Notes: a model not told the origin generated them from the sequence alone. DNA of 64,000 nt from Tepidiphilus succinatimandens (GCF_006503695.1 NZ_SBIK01000008.1:44703-108702), one strand, 5' to 3'; counted from the stretch's first letter, positions 50,243-60,028 are shown. Translations and numbers: made by a program.

Positions 50243-50499
50243 TGCAAATCACTCCTAAATTTTAAGTTTACACTGCACATGATATTGGATGCGTTGACAT
50301 TACCATTTTACAATGGAAAAAGATTCCAGGACATGCAAACCGGAAACTGAATTATCATTTCAACCTGGTATTCCGCTGCAATGGTGAACATCTCTATTCC
50401 AATTCGTGTACGCGGAAAAGCATTCTGTTATTATCCCATCTTCTGGTGCCTGAGCCAGGTCGTTGGCCTTACCGTACGATGGCTGACGTTGCGTCCGTT
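50243..50499. other. AT-rich intergenic region
   Basis: About 257 bases between the GT8-like gene and the next minus-strand gene. It is clearly AT-rich (for example TAAATTTTAAGTTTACAC near 50255 and ATTATCATTT near 50352). It probably contains the promoter of the GT8-like gene. No gene, RNA or repeat was recognised. Confidence 0.5.
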
Positions 50500-52029
50500 T
50501 CAGGGAGATTTCTGCACGCGGTAGATCAGGATGCGCTTGCCACGTCTATTCTCGAACATGGCCAGCGGCTCGCCCAAGCGGGCACTCATGAATTGCTGGT
50601 GCTCCCTCTCCTTTCTGGAAACGTGCACCACTAGATAATCGTATTGCTTGATGTCTCCTGTGGTGATCAGCCGCTCGATTTCCGCCAACGGTACTTCCTC
50701 GCGGCTGGAAGAGTCTTCATTGACGTAGAAGCGCATTCTGCCGTAGTCGTAATAGATACGGCTGCCGACGGGGACGTGGGTGTTGATCCACTTTGCCGCA
50801 TTCTGCTCGAAATGGTCCCTGGCGTCGCTCGGCCGCAGGTTGAGTACGAGCTGCAGCCCCAGTAGTGCTGTGAGCGCAGGAAATATCCACCTGCTGCCGA
50901 TCTGCTGACGCCATCTAGTGAACAGCGCTGTTGCACCGAAGGCAGCGTAGATCAGGATGATCAGGCCCAGCGGTTGCAGGTAACGCTTAGGCAGCGTGAA
51001 TGCACTCAGGATGATGAAGACGGCGTTGATGAGGCCAATCGCGAACAGCCAGCCGAGCAGGTATGCATGGCCTGGATTCGCGGACGGCTCACGGCACTGT
51101 AAGCGGGAATACGCAGCGAACAGTAGCTGTGGCCAGCCGACGGAAGTGGCCGTTTTGATGAGTACCACGTAGGCCAGCGTAAGCAGGAGGCCGGGCATAC
51201 CGTAGTCGTTCAGATACTGCCCGAGGATGACGTTGACGTAAAGGTCGGCCTTTTCCTCGAGGCCCTTGGTAAGCTGGTAGAAAACGTTTTGCGCGACTGT
51301 TAGCGGATCCTTTAGACGGCCCAGCTGGTGGGCATTGACATTGGGGAGTAATAAGAGCGCCATGCCGAGCAAGACGGCGCTGGCGGCCAGGAACGTGTTG
51401 GCCTTTGCCAGCGCCGTCAGGTTTTGACGCCAGTCGTAGCCGCTGCGCAGCAAGAGCGCTAGCGGTAACAGCGCGAGATAAACGATGCCCTCGATGCGGA
51501 ACAGGGTGGCGATCGCGGCGATGATTCCCCAGGCCAAGGCGGCACTCCAGCGATGGGTGGCACTGAAGCGCAGCAAAAATACGATGCTCCAGACATGCGC
51601 GGCCAGAAAACCATGATCGCGTAGCACCATGGGCAGGTAGTTGTTGACCAGGGGAGTGGCTGCAAACAGCATCAGGGCGGCGGCGAGCATGACGCGGCGG
51701 TTGCCGCCGAGTTCTCTCACCAGTACCAGCAGGCCAGCGCTGGTCAATGCAAAAGTCGTGATGGTAATGGCATGGGCCGAGGCCAACAATTTTAGCCCCG
51801 TCGCGTGATGGATGGCAGCGATCAGCAGGGAATACAGCGGCCAGTTGTACAGGGCGAACCCCGCTTTCCATGCCCCTTGGCTGAACTGCTTGGCGGCCTC
51901 GATATAAACCATGCCGTCGCTGTTGAGAAAACCGTTGGACTGGAAGATGACCCATGCTGCCACCATGGCGCCGAGGATGGCTCCTAGCCAGGGTATGCGA
52001 TGCTCTTCAAGAAGTTTTTTGACGATCAT
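50500..52029 (-). CDS. GT39/PMT-like polytopic glycosyltransferase
   Basis: Membrane protein of 509 residues with about eleven hydrophobic segments and a C-terminal periplasmic domain (KWINTHVPVGSRIYYDYG onward). The first loop FLNSDGMVYIEAAKQFSQG has the acidic residue pattern of GT-C enzymes using polyprenyl-phosphate sugars. Conservation is weak, so donor and target are unknown. Its start overlaps the waaF stop by four bases (ATGA), placing it in the waaF transcript. Confidence 0.75.
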   Translation of the reverse strand: MIVKKLLEEHRIPWLGAILGAMVAAWVIFQSNGFLNSDGMVYIEAAKQFSQGAWKAGFALYNWPLYSLLIAAIHHATGLKLLASAHAITITTFALTSAGLLVLVRELGGNRRVMLAAALMLFAATPLVNNYLPMVLRDHGFLAAHVWSIVFLLRFSATHRWSAALAWGIIAAIATLFRIEGIVYLALLPLALLLRSGYDWRQNLTALAKANTFLAASAVLLGMALLLLPNVNAHQLGRLKDPLTVAQNVFYQLTKGLEEKADLYVNVILGQYLNDYGMPGLLLTLAYVVLIKTATSVGWPQLLFAAYSRLQCREPSANPGHAYLLGWLFAIGLINAVFIILSAFTLPKRYLQPLGLIILIYAAFGATALFTRWRQQIGSRWIFPALTALLGLQLVLNLRPSDARDHFEQNAAKWINTHVPVGSRIYYDYGRMRFYVNEDSSSREEVPLAEIERLITTGDIKQYDYLVVHVSRKEREHQQFMSARLGEPLAMFENRRGKRILIYRVQKSP

Positions 52030-53075
52030 GCTGGATCCGTTTTCGATGTATTTATTTTATCCAAGCGCTGGTGCAGAAGGGCGATGACCTGCGCCGGAGC
52101 GATGTCGCGCAGACATTTCAGATGCCCGAGAGGACATTCGCGCGCAAAGCAGGGGCTGCAGGGCAGGCCCAGGTGGAGAATGGAGGCGCGCTCGCTCATC
52201 GGTGGCGTGTGGTGCGGGTCGGAGGAGCCGTAGAGGGCGACCAGGGGGCGATCGAGCGCGGCCGCCACGTGCATGAGGCCCGAGTCGTTGCTCACCACGG
52301 CCGAGCACAGCGACATGAGGTCGATGGCTTCGCCCAATCGGGTCTTGCCGCCCAGATCGAGGCAGCGGTTACCGCTCAGGCGATCGATGGCCTGGGTGAT
52401 CGCGGCGTCCTTGGCCGAACCGAAGAGCCACACTGCATAGCCTTGCTCCAACGCCCAGCGGGCCACGGCGGCGTAGTGTTCTTCCGGCCAACGCTTGGCG
52501 GGGCCAAATTCCGCGCCGGGGCACAGGCCAAGGACGGGGCTATCAGGCAGCTCGCGCCCCAGGCGGCGCAGCGCCTGCAAAGCCCCCTCGGGCGAGGCGA
52601 TGAGCTCGGGGCGCGGCAGGGGCTCGGGCAGCGGGGCTTCGGGCGGCAGGCCGAGGGCGACGAAGCGCTGCACGGTCATGGGCAGCCGAACCGGATCGAG
52701 CCGACGCAGGTCGTTGATGAGTCCATAGCGCATCTCGCCGCGAAAGCCGGTACGCCGGGGGATGCCGGCGACGAAAGGCAGGATGGCGGATTTGAAGGAA
52801 TTGGTGAGCAGGATGGCTTGCTCGTACCCCTTGGGGCGCAGCGCCCGTCCGATGCGGATGCGCTGCCACAGATCGAGTTTGCCATGCTGAAAGGGCAGAG
52901 CGATGGCTTGACGCACTTCCGGCATCCGTTCCAGCAGCGGCAGGGTCCAGGCGGGTGCGGCCACGTCGATCGCGCAGTCTTCGTCCTGCTGCTCGAGCAG
53001 CTTGAAAAGGCTCTGCGCCAGGATCATGTCGCCGATCCAGGAAGGGCCGATGACCAGGATTTGCCGGTTCGTCAT
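52026..53075 (-). CDS. waaF: LPS heptosyltransferase II
   Basis: GT9 enzyme of 349 residues adding the second heptose. Diagnostic segments are ILVIGPSWIGDMILAQSLF, GFRGEMRYGLINDLR, LCPGAEFGPAKRWPEEHYA and VSNDSGLMHVAAALDRPLVALYG. A Cys-rich end CSPCFARECPLGHLKCL is typical. ATG 53075 gives the family start; the upstream extension would run into the dispersed repeat. It lies downstream of hldE on the same strand. Confidence 0.95.
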   Translation of the reverse strand: MTNRQILVIGPSWIGDMILAQSLFKLLEQQDEDCAIDVAAPAWTLPLLERMPEVRQAIALPFQHGKLDLWQRIRIGRALRPKGYEQAILLTNSFKSAILPFVAGIPRRTGFRGEMRYGLINDLRRLDPVRLPMTVQRFVALGLPPEAPLPEPLPRPELIASPEGALQALRRLGRELPDSPVLGLCPGAEFGPAKRWPEEHYAAVARWALEQGYAVWLFGSAKDAAITQAIDRLSGNRCLDLGGKTRLGEAIDLMSLCSAVVSNDSGLMHVAAALDRPLVALYGSSDPHHTPPMSERASILHLGLPCSPCFARECPLGHLKCLRDIAPAQVIALLHQRLDKINTSKTDPA

Positions 53076-53091
53076 GGGCGCCTCGAGCAAC

Positions 53092-53211
53092 CTACTGCGC
53101 GGCTGCATGGCGGCGTTGCGCGGTGCTCGGATGCTCGCCTATCTTCATGATATGTCTCGCCTCCTGCGCTCCGTGCGCCTTGCCCTGCAGTCGCTCGCGA
53201 CGGTTTTTCGC
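53092..53211. repeat. Dispersed repeat, copy B
   Basis: The gap between hldE and waaF holds a second copy of the repeat at 19270-19410. Shared blocks in order are GTTGCGCGGTGCTCG, CTCGCCTATCTTC, GATATGTCTCG, CTGCGCTCCGTGCGCC and CGCTCGCGACG, with scattered differences and small indels between. The 11-bp inverted repeats that bound copy A are not present here. Confidence 0.65.
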
Positions 53212-53218
53212 GGCGCCC

Positions 53219-54685
53219 TCATGCGCTGCCGAGCTTGCGCAGGATGTTGCTGGTACTGCGTCCCGGCACGACGTCGATGAGCGCAACCCTCCCGCCCCAG
53301 GATTTGACTTCCTTGCCGCCCACCACCTGGTCTTCGGTATAGTCGCTGCCCTTGACTAGCACATCCGGGCGGATGGCTTCGATCAGGGAGAGCGGCGTGT
53401 CTTCGTTGAACAGGACAACGGCATCGACCGCTTCCAGGGCGGCGAGCACGCGGGCGCGGTCCTGTTCGTGGATGACCGGCCGGCTCGGACCCTTGAGGGC
53501 GCGTACCGAGCGGTCGGTATTGAGCCCGACCACCAGGCGATCCCCCAGCTTGGCCGCCTGTTCCAGATAGACGACGTGGCCGGCGTGGAGGAGGTCGAAG
53601 CAGCCGTTGGTAAACACGATGCACTCACCGTTGGCGCGCCATTGCCGGACGCGCGCCAGCAGCTGCGGCAGGTCGCAGATCTTGTCCGCCTGCTCGCGGA
53701 CTTCCTCGACCGCGAGTTCGGCCAGCAGTTCCTCGCGGGCGATGGGCACGGTGCCCACCTTGCCGACCACGATGCCGGCGGCGAGGTTGGCCAGATGCAG
53801 CGCCTCGGCCGGCTCGAGCCCGGCCACCATCCCCGCGGCCAGCGTGGCGATGACGGTGTCCCCAGCCCCCGAGACGTCGAACACCTGGCGCGCCATGGCG
53901 GGCAGATGGAGCGTGCGCGTCTCGTCGAGGAGCGTGATGCCCTCCTCGCTGCGGGTGACGGCGAGGAAGCGCAGATCGAGGGCGCGGCGCAGCGCCTGCG
54001 CGGCCTGCAGGAGCTCGTCGAGATCCTGGCCGGAGACGCCGCAGGCTTCGGCGGTTTCCCGCCGGTTGGGCGTGAGGGCGGTCGCGCCGCGGTATTTGCC
54101 GTAGTCGCGCCCCTTGGGGTCGACCAGTACGGGGATGTCCGCCTGGGCGGCGAGGTCGATGGCGAGCCGGCAAAGCTCGGGGGTCAGGACGCCTTTGGCA
54201 TAATCGGAGAGGACGACGACGGCCGGTTTCCGTTCCATCATCTCGCGCAGCAGGCGGCTCAGGGCCTCTTGCTCGCCAGCGTCGGGGGCGGCCGTGGCTT
54301 CGCGATCGAGCCGCAGCATCTGCTGGTGGCCGCCGAGGATGCGGGTCTTGGTGGTGGTGGGGCGCGAAGACGAGGTGAAGAGCGCCTCGGTGCCGACGCC
54401 TTGACTGGCGATGGCTGCGACGAGCTCGCGTCCGGGCGCGTCGTCGCCGACGGTGCCCAGCAGGCGGCAGGGCAGGCCCAGGCCGGCGAGGTTGGCGGCC
54501 ACGTTGGCCGCTCCGCCGGGGCGGCTCGATTCCTTTTCCAGCAACACCACCGGCACCGGCGCTTCCGGCGAGATGCGTTCGACCTTGCCCCAGAGATAGC
54601 GGTCCAGCATGAGGTCGCCGATCACCAGGGCCCAGGCGTCGGCGGGAAAACCCTGACGGAGCGCCTCGATCAGCCGTTGCTGCAT
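53219..54685 (-). CDS. hldE: Bifunctional heptose-7-P kinase / heptose-1-P adenylyltransferase
   Basis: Two-domain enzyme of 488 residues in ADP-heptose synthesis. The ribokinase-like domain (1-320) has [25 protein letters not shown] and [15 protein letters not shown]; the nucleotidyltransferase domain (345-488) has [17 protein letters not shown] and [12 protein letters not shown]. Both active sites look complete. It overlaps gmhA by 16 bases and is followed by the repeat and waaF. Confidence 0.96.
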   Translation of the reverse strand: MQQRLIEALRQGFPADAWALVIGDLMLDRYLWGKVERISPEAPVPVVLLEKESSRPGGAANVAANLAGLGLPCRLLGTVGDDAPGRELVAAIASQGVGTEALFTSSSRPTTTKTRILGGHQQMLRLDREATAAPDAGEQEALSRLLREMMERKPAVVVLSDYAKGVLTPELCRLAIDLAAQADIPVLVDPKGRDYGKYRGATALTPNRRETAEACGVSGQDLDELLQAAQALRRALDLRFLAVTRSEEGITLLDETRTLHLPAMARQVFDVSGAGDTVIATLAAGMVAGLEPAEALHLANLAAGIVVGKVGTVPIAREELLAELAVEEVREQADKICDLPQLLARVRQWRANGECIVFTNGCFDLLHAGHVVYLEQAAKLGDRLVVGLNTDRSVRALKGPSRPVIHEQDRARVLAALEAVDAVVLFNEDTPLSLIEAIRPDVLVKGSDYTEDQVVGGKEVKSWGGRVALIDVVPGRSTSNILRKLGSA

Positions 54686-55263
54686 GGTGTGGAATCGAGG
54701 GTTTCGGCGTCGATGAGGTCACAGAGCATGTGACCGACCAGGATGTGGGCCTCCTGGATGCGGGGCGTGTCGTTGCTGGCAACGACGAGGCTCAGGTCGC
54801 AGCATTGCGCGAGTTTGCCGCCCCCGCCGCCGGTCAGCCCGATGGTGAACGCGCCGATTTGGCGCGCGGTGTGGATGGCGGCCAGCACGTTGGGGCTGTT
54901 GCCGGAGGTGGAGAGGCCGATCACCACGTCTTTCGGGGTGCATAGCGCTTCCACCTGGCGCGAGAAGACGTGTTCGAAACCGTAGTCGTTGCCCACGGCC
55001 GTGAGGATGGAGGTGTCGGTGGTGAGCGCGATGGCGGGCAGACCGCGGCGTTCGCGCTTGTAGCGGCCGACGATCTCGGCGGCGATGTGCTGACAATCGG
55101 CCGCGCTGCCGCCATTGCCCAGCAGCAGGATCTTGCCGCCGGCAAGGAGGCAGCTTCGCAGCCGCATGCCCATCTCGATGAGGAGCGGCATCTGCTCATG
55201 CAGCGGTTCGGTGGCTGCTCGATGTGCGCTCAGCGCTTGCCGTATGGCCTGTTCCGGAATCAT
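54670..55263 (-). CDS. gmhA: Sedoheptulose-7-phosphate isomerase
   Basis: SIS-domain enzyme of 197 residues that makes D-glycero-D-manno-heptose-7-phosphate, the first step of ADP-heptose synthesis. Signatures are [38 protein letters not shown] and [18 protein letters not shown] [15 protein letters not shown]. It lies 15 bases after hldD and overlaps hldE, so hldD-gmhA-hldE is one unit. Confidence 0.95.
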   Translation of the reverse strand: MIPEQAIRQALSAHRAATEPLHEQMPLLIEMGMRLRSCLLAGGKILLLGNGGSAADCQHIAAEIVGRYKRERRGLPAIALTTDTSILTAVGNDYGFEHVFSRQVEALCTPKDVVIGLSTSGNSPNVLAAIHTARQIGAFTIGLTGGGGGKLAQCCDLSLVVASNDTPRIQEAHILVGHMLCDLIDAETLDSTPCSNG

Positions 55264-55278
55264 TCGGTTCCCGAGGTC

Positions 55279-56250
55279 TCAGCAATAGGGGTCGGGCTGC
55301 AGAAGGTAATTCTGCACGTAGTCGCGTATGCCCTCTTCCAGCGGATGGAAGGGCTGGTCGTAGCCCGCCGCGCGCAGTTTGCCGATGTCGGCCTGCGTGT
55401 AGTACTGGTATTTGCCTTTGAGGTCGTCCGGCATGTCGATCCAGGTGATGTGGGGGCGTGCGCCGCAGCTCTCCATCACGGCCGTGGCGAGGTCGAGGAA
55501 GGCGCGGGCCTGACCGGTGCCGACGTTGTAGAGGGCCGAAGGGCGCGGGGCGGCGAGAAACCAGGCTACGACCGCGGCAACATCTTTGACATAGACGAAA
55601 TCGCGCAGTTGCATGCCGTCGGCCACGTCGGGGCGATCGCTCTTGAACAGGCGCACCGTTCCGCCGGTGCGGAACTGGGTGAACGCATGGTAGGCTACAC
55701 TCGCCATGCGGCCCTTGTGGTATTCGTTGGGTCCATAGACGTTGAAAAACTTGAACCCGGCCCAGCGCGGCGGGGCATGGCCGGCTGAGGCCTGACGCAG
55801 CGCCCATTGGTCGAACAGGTGCTTGGAGTAGCCGTAGGCGTTGAGCGGGCGCAGGCCGTCGATGCTCGCGTCGCTGTAGCCGCGCTCGCCGTTACCGTAG
55901 GTGGCGGCCGAGCTGGCGTAGAGGAACGTCGCTCCCTGCTGCGTACAGAATTGCCACAGCCGCTGCGAATAGCGCAGATTGGCTTCGAGCAGCCGGTTCC
56001 AGTCGCGCTCCGTGGTGTCGCTGATGGCGCCCATGTGGATGACGGCCTCGACCTGCGCGCCATGACGCTCGAGCCAAGGAAAAAGCTCATCCTTGTCGAG
56101 ATAATCGGCGTAGGTGCGGTGACAGAGATTCTGCCACTGCTCGGGATGGGTTGGCCGATCGACGAGGAGCAGATCGTCGCGCCCTTGGCGGTTGAGCTGC
56201 CAGGCGACGATGCTGCCGATCATGCCGGCGCCGCCGGTGATGACGATCAT
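55279..56250 (-). CDS. hldD: ADP-L-glycero-D-manno-heptose-6-epimerase
   Basis: NADP-dependent SDR epimerase of 323 residues completing ADP-heptose synthesis. It has the N-terminal VITGGAGMIGSIVAWQL, the active-site YGYSKHLFDQW, and FFNVYGPNEYHKGRMASVAYH. ATG 56250 (MIVITGGAG) is the standard start; a TTG at 56268 would add six residues. A TATACT-like -10 on the minus strand near 56285 lies upstream. GmhB, the missing phosphatase of the pathway, is not in the window. Confidence 0.95.
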   Translation of the reverse strand: MIVITGGAGMIGSIVAWQLNRQGRDDLLLVDRPTHPEQWQNLCHRTYADYLDKDELFPWLERHGAQVEAVIHMGAISDTTERDWNRLLEANLRYSQRLWQFCTQQGATFLYASSAATYGNGERGYSDASIDGLRPLNAYGYSKHLFDQWALRQASAGHAPPRWAGFKFFNVYGPNEYHKGRMASVAYHAFTQFRTGGTVRLFKSDRPDVADGMQLRDFVYVKDVAAVVAWFLAAPRPSALYNVGTGQARAFLDLATAVMESCGARPHITWIDMPDDLKGKYQYYTQADIGKLRAAGYDQPFHPLEEGIRDYVQNYLLQPDPYC

Positions 56251-56487
56251 GAGATGGGCGTCAGACAAACATGGAAAAATTTCAGTATAACATCTTCACC
56301 CGTTCATGGGATAAGATGCGCGCGGTTCGGACGCGGCGCGCCTCATCCGTGGGCTGGCGGTGGCCGTGAGAACTCGGCGGCGGCGGGGCGGTCGAATCCG
56401 GTCGATGCAGCCGCCGGCGCAAGCAAGGATCGCGCAATGCGGCATCTTCCGGCTGGCGACGATCCAAAAACCTTTCCGAGTTTGACG

Positions 56488-57723
56488 ATGGAGCGGCACC
56501 CCTTGAACGAACATACCTACTGGCGCAGTGTACGGTTCGCCTATTTCGCGCTGGTTTATCTGGTCCTGCTGTGGATCAACGCCGCGAACGTCGACTTTGC
56601 GGCTGCAGCCGGCGGTGGCTACGGCAATCTCTTGTTCCTCGTCAATGCGTTCGCGAGCTATAACGCGCTCTACTTGCTGCCGGCCTTGGTGCTCACTTGG
56701 CTCGCCGGCCGTCCGTGGCCGTGGCGGTGGTTGCGCCTGCCGCGAGGCGCCGTTTTGGCCGCCAATGTCATGGCAGTCTTGACGGGAGCCCTGACCACCC
56801 TCTTTTTCTATGCCAATGCCAAGATCCATGCCCTCTACGGCATGTTCATCAACGGGTTCGTCGTCAATCTGGTGATGACGCCGGGCGGCCTCGAATCGCT
56901 GGGCGGCAGCGCTTCCTCCACGCTGGGCTTCGCGTTGATCGGTCTGGCGTTCTTCCTCGGTCATGCCCTGTTGTTCCTCTTGCTCGCCTTCTCGGGCCGG
57001 CGCTTCGCGCTGCTGCGCTGGGAAGTGCGGCGGCTGGCGCGACCGCTGCTCGTGCTGCTGTTGTCCTCCATGCTGGGGGATCATTCCGTCCATGCCTACG
57101 CGAGCGCGATGGGCAAGTCCGACGTGCTCGAACTCACCCAGGAAGTGCCTTTTTACGTCGGCACCACGGCCCGCAGCCTCTTCAAGAAGCTGGGCTTCGA
57201 GGTGGCGGCGCAGGAAAAATCCTTGGATCTGGAAGGACGCCTGCAATACCCGGCCAAGCCGCTGGAATTCACCAAGCCGGAGAAGCCCTACAACATCGTC
57301 TGGCTGGTGGCCGAATCCTGGCGCGCCGATACCCTCGATCCGGAAATCATGCCGGCCACCTGGGCTTTCGCCCAGAAGGCGCAGGTATTCGCCAATCATT
57401 ACAGCGGCGGCAACGGCACCCGGATCGGCATCTTTACCATGATGACGGGGCTGCCCGGTACCTACTGGGACGCTTTCCTCAAAGGACGCCGAGGTGCGCC
57501 CCTCATCGAGGTGCTGCAGCAGCAGGGTTATCAGATGTCCTTGTACACCAGCGCCAAATTCAGCTATCCGGAGTTCGATCAGACCGTCTTCAGCCAGGTG
57601 CCGCGCGAGCAGCTGCATGAAATCGACGCGCCCCTTGCCGGATGGGAAAAAGACCGGCAGAACGTCTCCGATCTGCTGAAATTCATCGACACGCGCGATC
57701 CCGCTCGGCCTTTCTTCGCCTAG
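56488..57723 (+). CDS. N-terminal part of amber-split YejM/PbgA-like membrane sulfatase-fold protein
   Basis: Encodes five membrane helices (to about residue 195) and the first half of an alkaline phosphatase/sulfatase-fold periplasmic domain: YNIVWLVAESWRADTLDPEI, then FANHYSGGNGTRIGIFTMMT. This layout matches YejM (PbgA), which senses LPS and controls LpxC stability in enterobacteria. The frame stops at TAG 57721-57723 in RPFFA (stop) MFFESPHARYYFP, where relatives have an aromatic residue. The second half continues in frame. ATG 56488 is chosen from the first membrane helix; longer upstream extensions overlap the hldD promoter. Confidence 0.8.
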   Translation: MERHPLNEHTYWRSVRFAYFALVYLVLLWINAANVDFAAAAGGGYGNLLFLVNAFASYNALYLLPALVLTWLAGRPWPWRWLRLPRGAVLAANVMAVLTGALTTLFFYANAKIHALYGMFINGFVVNLVMTPGGLESLGGSASSTLGFALIGLAFFLGHALLFLLLAFSGRRFALLRWEVRRLARPLLVLLLSSMLGDHSVHAYASAMGKSDVLELTQEVPFYVGTTARSLFKKLGFEVAAQEKSLDLEGRLQYPAKPLEFTKPEKPYNIVWLVAESWRADTLDPEIMPATWAFAQKAQVFANHYSGGNGTRIGIFTMMTGLPGTYWDAFLKGRRGAPLIEVLQQQGYQMSLYTSAKFSYPEFDQTVFSQVPREQLHEIDAPLAGWEKDRQNVSDLLKFIDTRDPARPFFA

Positions 57724-58440
57724 ATGTTCTTCGAGTCGCCGCATGCGCGCTACTACTTCCCGCCGGAGAGCGTGATCCGCACGCCTTATCGCGACGACAT
57801 CAACTACGCCACGCTCGACCGCGACGAGCTGCAAAAAGACATCGTCCCGATCAAGAACCGTTACCTCAACGCCGTGCATCACCTGGACAGCCAATTCGCT
57901 CGGATCCTCGAGTATCTCGAGACGCATGGCCTGTTGGAGAACACCCTCGTCGTGATGCTGGGGGACCACGGCGAGGAGTTCATGGAAAACGGCTACTGGG
58001 GGCACAACTCGACGTTTTCCGATCCGCAGACACGCACCCCGCTGATCCTGTGGATTCCGGGCCGCGCTCCGGCCGTGCATGAGCAGCTGAGCAGCCACCT
58101 GGATGTCGTCCCGACCCTCATGCCCCTCTTGGGCGTGAAGAATCCGCCCGAAGACTATTCCTCCGGCTACGATCTCTTTTCCGGCAAGCGGCGCGAGTAC
58201 GTCGTGTTCAGCGATTGGTCGCGCGTGGGCTATAAGGATGCCGACGTCAAGATTGCTTTGCCGACCAAGATGCAGGGGTTTGTGGGCAAGCGCATCAGCG
58301 GCCCGAACGACGAGGAGCTCGCGCCGCAGCGCGCCCAGGAATTGCTCCAGAGCAAGCAGCCGCAGTTGGTGCGCCTGATGCAGGAATTGGGGCGGTTCAA
58401 CCAGAAAAAAACCGTGCAAACCGTGAGCGCAGGGGAATAG
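57724..58440 (+). CDS. C-terminal part of amber-split YejM/PbgA-like protein
   Basis: 238 residues continuing the sulfatase-fold domain in the same frame directly after the TAG: FFESPHARYYFPPESV, LDSQFARILEYLETHGLLEN, VVMLGDHGEEFMENGYWGHN (the conserved GDHG metal-site segment) and HLDVVPTLMPLLGV. The ATG right after the TAG could allow a restart, but this half would be cytoplasmic without a signal. No ribosome site is present. It ends in TAG at 58438-58440. Confidence 0.8.
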   Translation: MFFESPHARYYFPPESVIRTPYRDDINYATLDRDELQKDIVPIKNRYLNAVHHLDSQFARILEYLETHGLLENTLVVMLGDHGEEFMENGYWGHNSTFSDPQTRTPLILWIPGRAPAVHEQLSSHLDVVPTLMPLLGVKNPPEDYSSGYDLFSGKRREYVVFSDWSRVGYKDADVKIALPTKMQGFVGKRISGPNDEELAPQRAQELLQSKQPQLVRLMQELGRFNQKKTVQTVSAGE

Positions 58441-58467
58441 GGCTAGCCCAGGAAGGGCGAATCTGTT

Positions 58468-59547
58468 TCAGAAAAGCGCCTGCTGCACCGGTTCGCCGGC
58501 GCGCTTTGCCGGCGGGCGAAAGAGGTGCACGGCAAGGGGTGGCAGCGGACGGTCGAGCCCGACGCGGCGGCGGGCGATCGCGAAGCGCTGGGCGAGTAGC
58601 TCCGCCCACGGGCCTTGGCCGCGGAAGCGGACGCCGAACGGCCCGTCGAGCGCTCCGCCGTGCAGCTCGCGTAGCCGCGCGAGGATGCGCTCGCGCCGCT
58701 CGGGGAAATGCCGCTGCAGCCAGTCGTCGAAAATCCCCTCCAGCTCGTGCGGCAGGCGCAGAATGCTCATGAAGGCGCCCACCGCGCCGGCTTCGGCCGC
58801 GGCGGTGAGCACGGCTTCCATGTCTTCGGTGAGGAAGGGGATCTGCGGCGCGAGGCTCACGCCCACCGGCACGCCGGCCTGCGCGAGCGCCGCGATCACT
58901 TCCAGCCGTCGCCGCGGGCTTGCCGCGCGCGGTTCCAGCCGGCGGGCGAGTTCGGCGTCGAGCGTAGTGAGCGTCACATAGACTTCGCACAAGCCCGAAG
59001 CAGCCATGGGGGCGATCAGGTCGAGATCGCGCAGGATGCCGCTGCCCTTGGTCACGACCGACCACGGATGGCGCGCTTCGGCGAGCACTTCCAGCACCGC
59101 GCGCGTGAGCCCCAGTTTGCGCTCCACCGGCTGCCAGGCGTCGGTGGCGGTGCCCAGCGCGATGGGCGCAGGTCGATAGCTCGGCCGGGCGAGTTCTTCG
59201 CGCAAGCGTTCGGCCAGATGGCGCCGGGCGATGATGATGCGTTCGAAATCGAGCCCCGGTGAGAGGTCCAGCCAGGCATGCATCGGCCGGGCGTAGCAAT
59301 AGGCGCAGCCGTGCTCGCAGCCGCGGTAGGGGTTCAGCGAGCGGTCGAACCCCAGGTCGGGCGAGCGGTTGGCGGTGATCGCACTGCGCGCCTCTTCCCA
59401 GCGCACTTCGGTCGGCGGGGCTGGAGATGCCTCTTCTTCTTGCGCCCAGCCGTCGTCGAAAGGCTCGCGCGCGAGGCGGGCGTAGCGGTGTGGCGGTGCG
59501 CTCGAGGCGCCGCGGCCGCGCAAGGTGGAATCAGGCGGTTGCTTCAC
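58468..59547 (-). CDS. PA0069-family radical SAM protein
   Basis: Protein of 359 residues related to spore photoproduct lyase-like SplB. The 4Fe-4S motif is CEHGCAYCYAR near residue 79, within NPYRGCEHGCAYCYARPMHA, and the segment PWSVVTKGSGILRDLDLI follows. The function of the family is unknown; DNA or nucleotide repair has been suggested. It is convergent with the split sulfatase gene and divergent from the small membrane protein. Confidence 0.9.
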   Translation of the reverse strand: MKQPPDSTLRGRGASSAPPHRYARLAREPFDDGWAQEEEASPAPPTEVRWEEARSAITANRSPDLGFDRSLNPYRGCEHGCAYCYARPMHAWLDLSPGLDFERIIIARRHLAERLREELARPSYRPAPIALGTATDAWQPVERKLGLTRAVLEVLAEARHPWSVVTKGSGILRDLDLIAPMAASGLCEVYVTLTTLDAELARRLEPRAASPRRRLEVIAALAQAGVPVGVSLAPQIPFLTEDMEAVLTAAAEAGAVGAFMSILRLPHELEGIFDDWLQRHFPERRERILARLRELHGGALDGPFGVRFRGQGPWAELLAQRFAIARRRVGLDRPLPPLAVHLFRPPAKRAGEPVQQALF

Positions 59548-59641
59548 GATCGATCGCCTGTCCGGTTTTTGGGGGTTCTTGCCATTTTTCGCTAAGATGG
59601 TCCCAGTTTTACCTTATCTATTCTGCCGGAAAGGAAGTCTC

Positions 59642-60013
59642 ATGGAAATCATCGATGCGGCCACGTCGAACGATGCAAGCAGGATCCAGGAAGCGAAGAA
59701 ATGGGCGACCGTCGTCTACGCGCTCTATGCGATCTCCTTGATCCTGGGGGTCACCTACCTGGTAGGGATCATCGTCAACTACGTGAAATATCCCGATGTG
59801 CGCGGCACCTGGGTCGAATCGCACTTCCTGTGGCAGCGCCGCACCTTCTGGTACAGCCTGCTGTGGAGCTTGGTAGGGGTGCTCACCGCGTGCGTGGCGG
59901 TAGGATACTTCATCTTGTTCGCGGCATGGGTCTGGGTGATCTACCGCATCGTCAAAGGCTGGATCTCTCTCAGCGACGGCAAACCCATGTATTCCGCTCC
60001 GGGCGCGGTGTGA
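59642..60013 (+). CDS. Small DUF4870-like membrane protein
   Basis: Protein of 123 residues with three hydrophobic segments: VVYALYAISLILGVTYLVGI, FWYSLLWSLVGVLTACVAV and GYFILFAAWVWVIYRIVKG. The arrangement VVYALYAIS....G.IVNYVK and YRIVKGW resembles DUF4870 proteins of unknown function. AAGGAAG lies just before ATG 59642. It is a single gene between two convergent or divergent neighbours. Confidence 0.8.
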   Translation: MEIIDAATSNDASRIQEAKKWATVVYALYAISLILGVTYLVGIIVNYVKYPDVRGTWVESHFLWQRRTFWYSLLWSLVGVLTACVAVGYFILFAAWVWVIYRIVKGWISLSDGKPMYSAPGAV

Positions 60014-60028
60014 GCGTGCTTCGCCGGA

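Noticed and set aside
53076..53218. Terminal inverted repeats for repeat copy B (GGGCGCC and GGCGCCC)
   Set aside because: GGCGCC is itself a palindrome and is common in this GC-rich DNA, so the match carries little weight.
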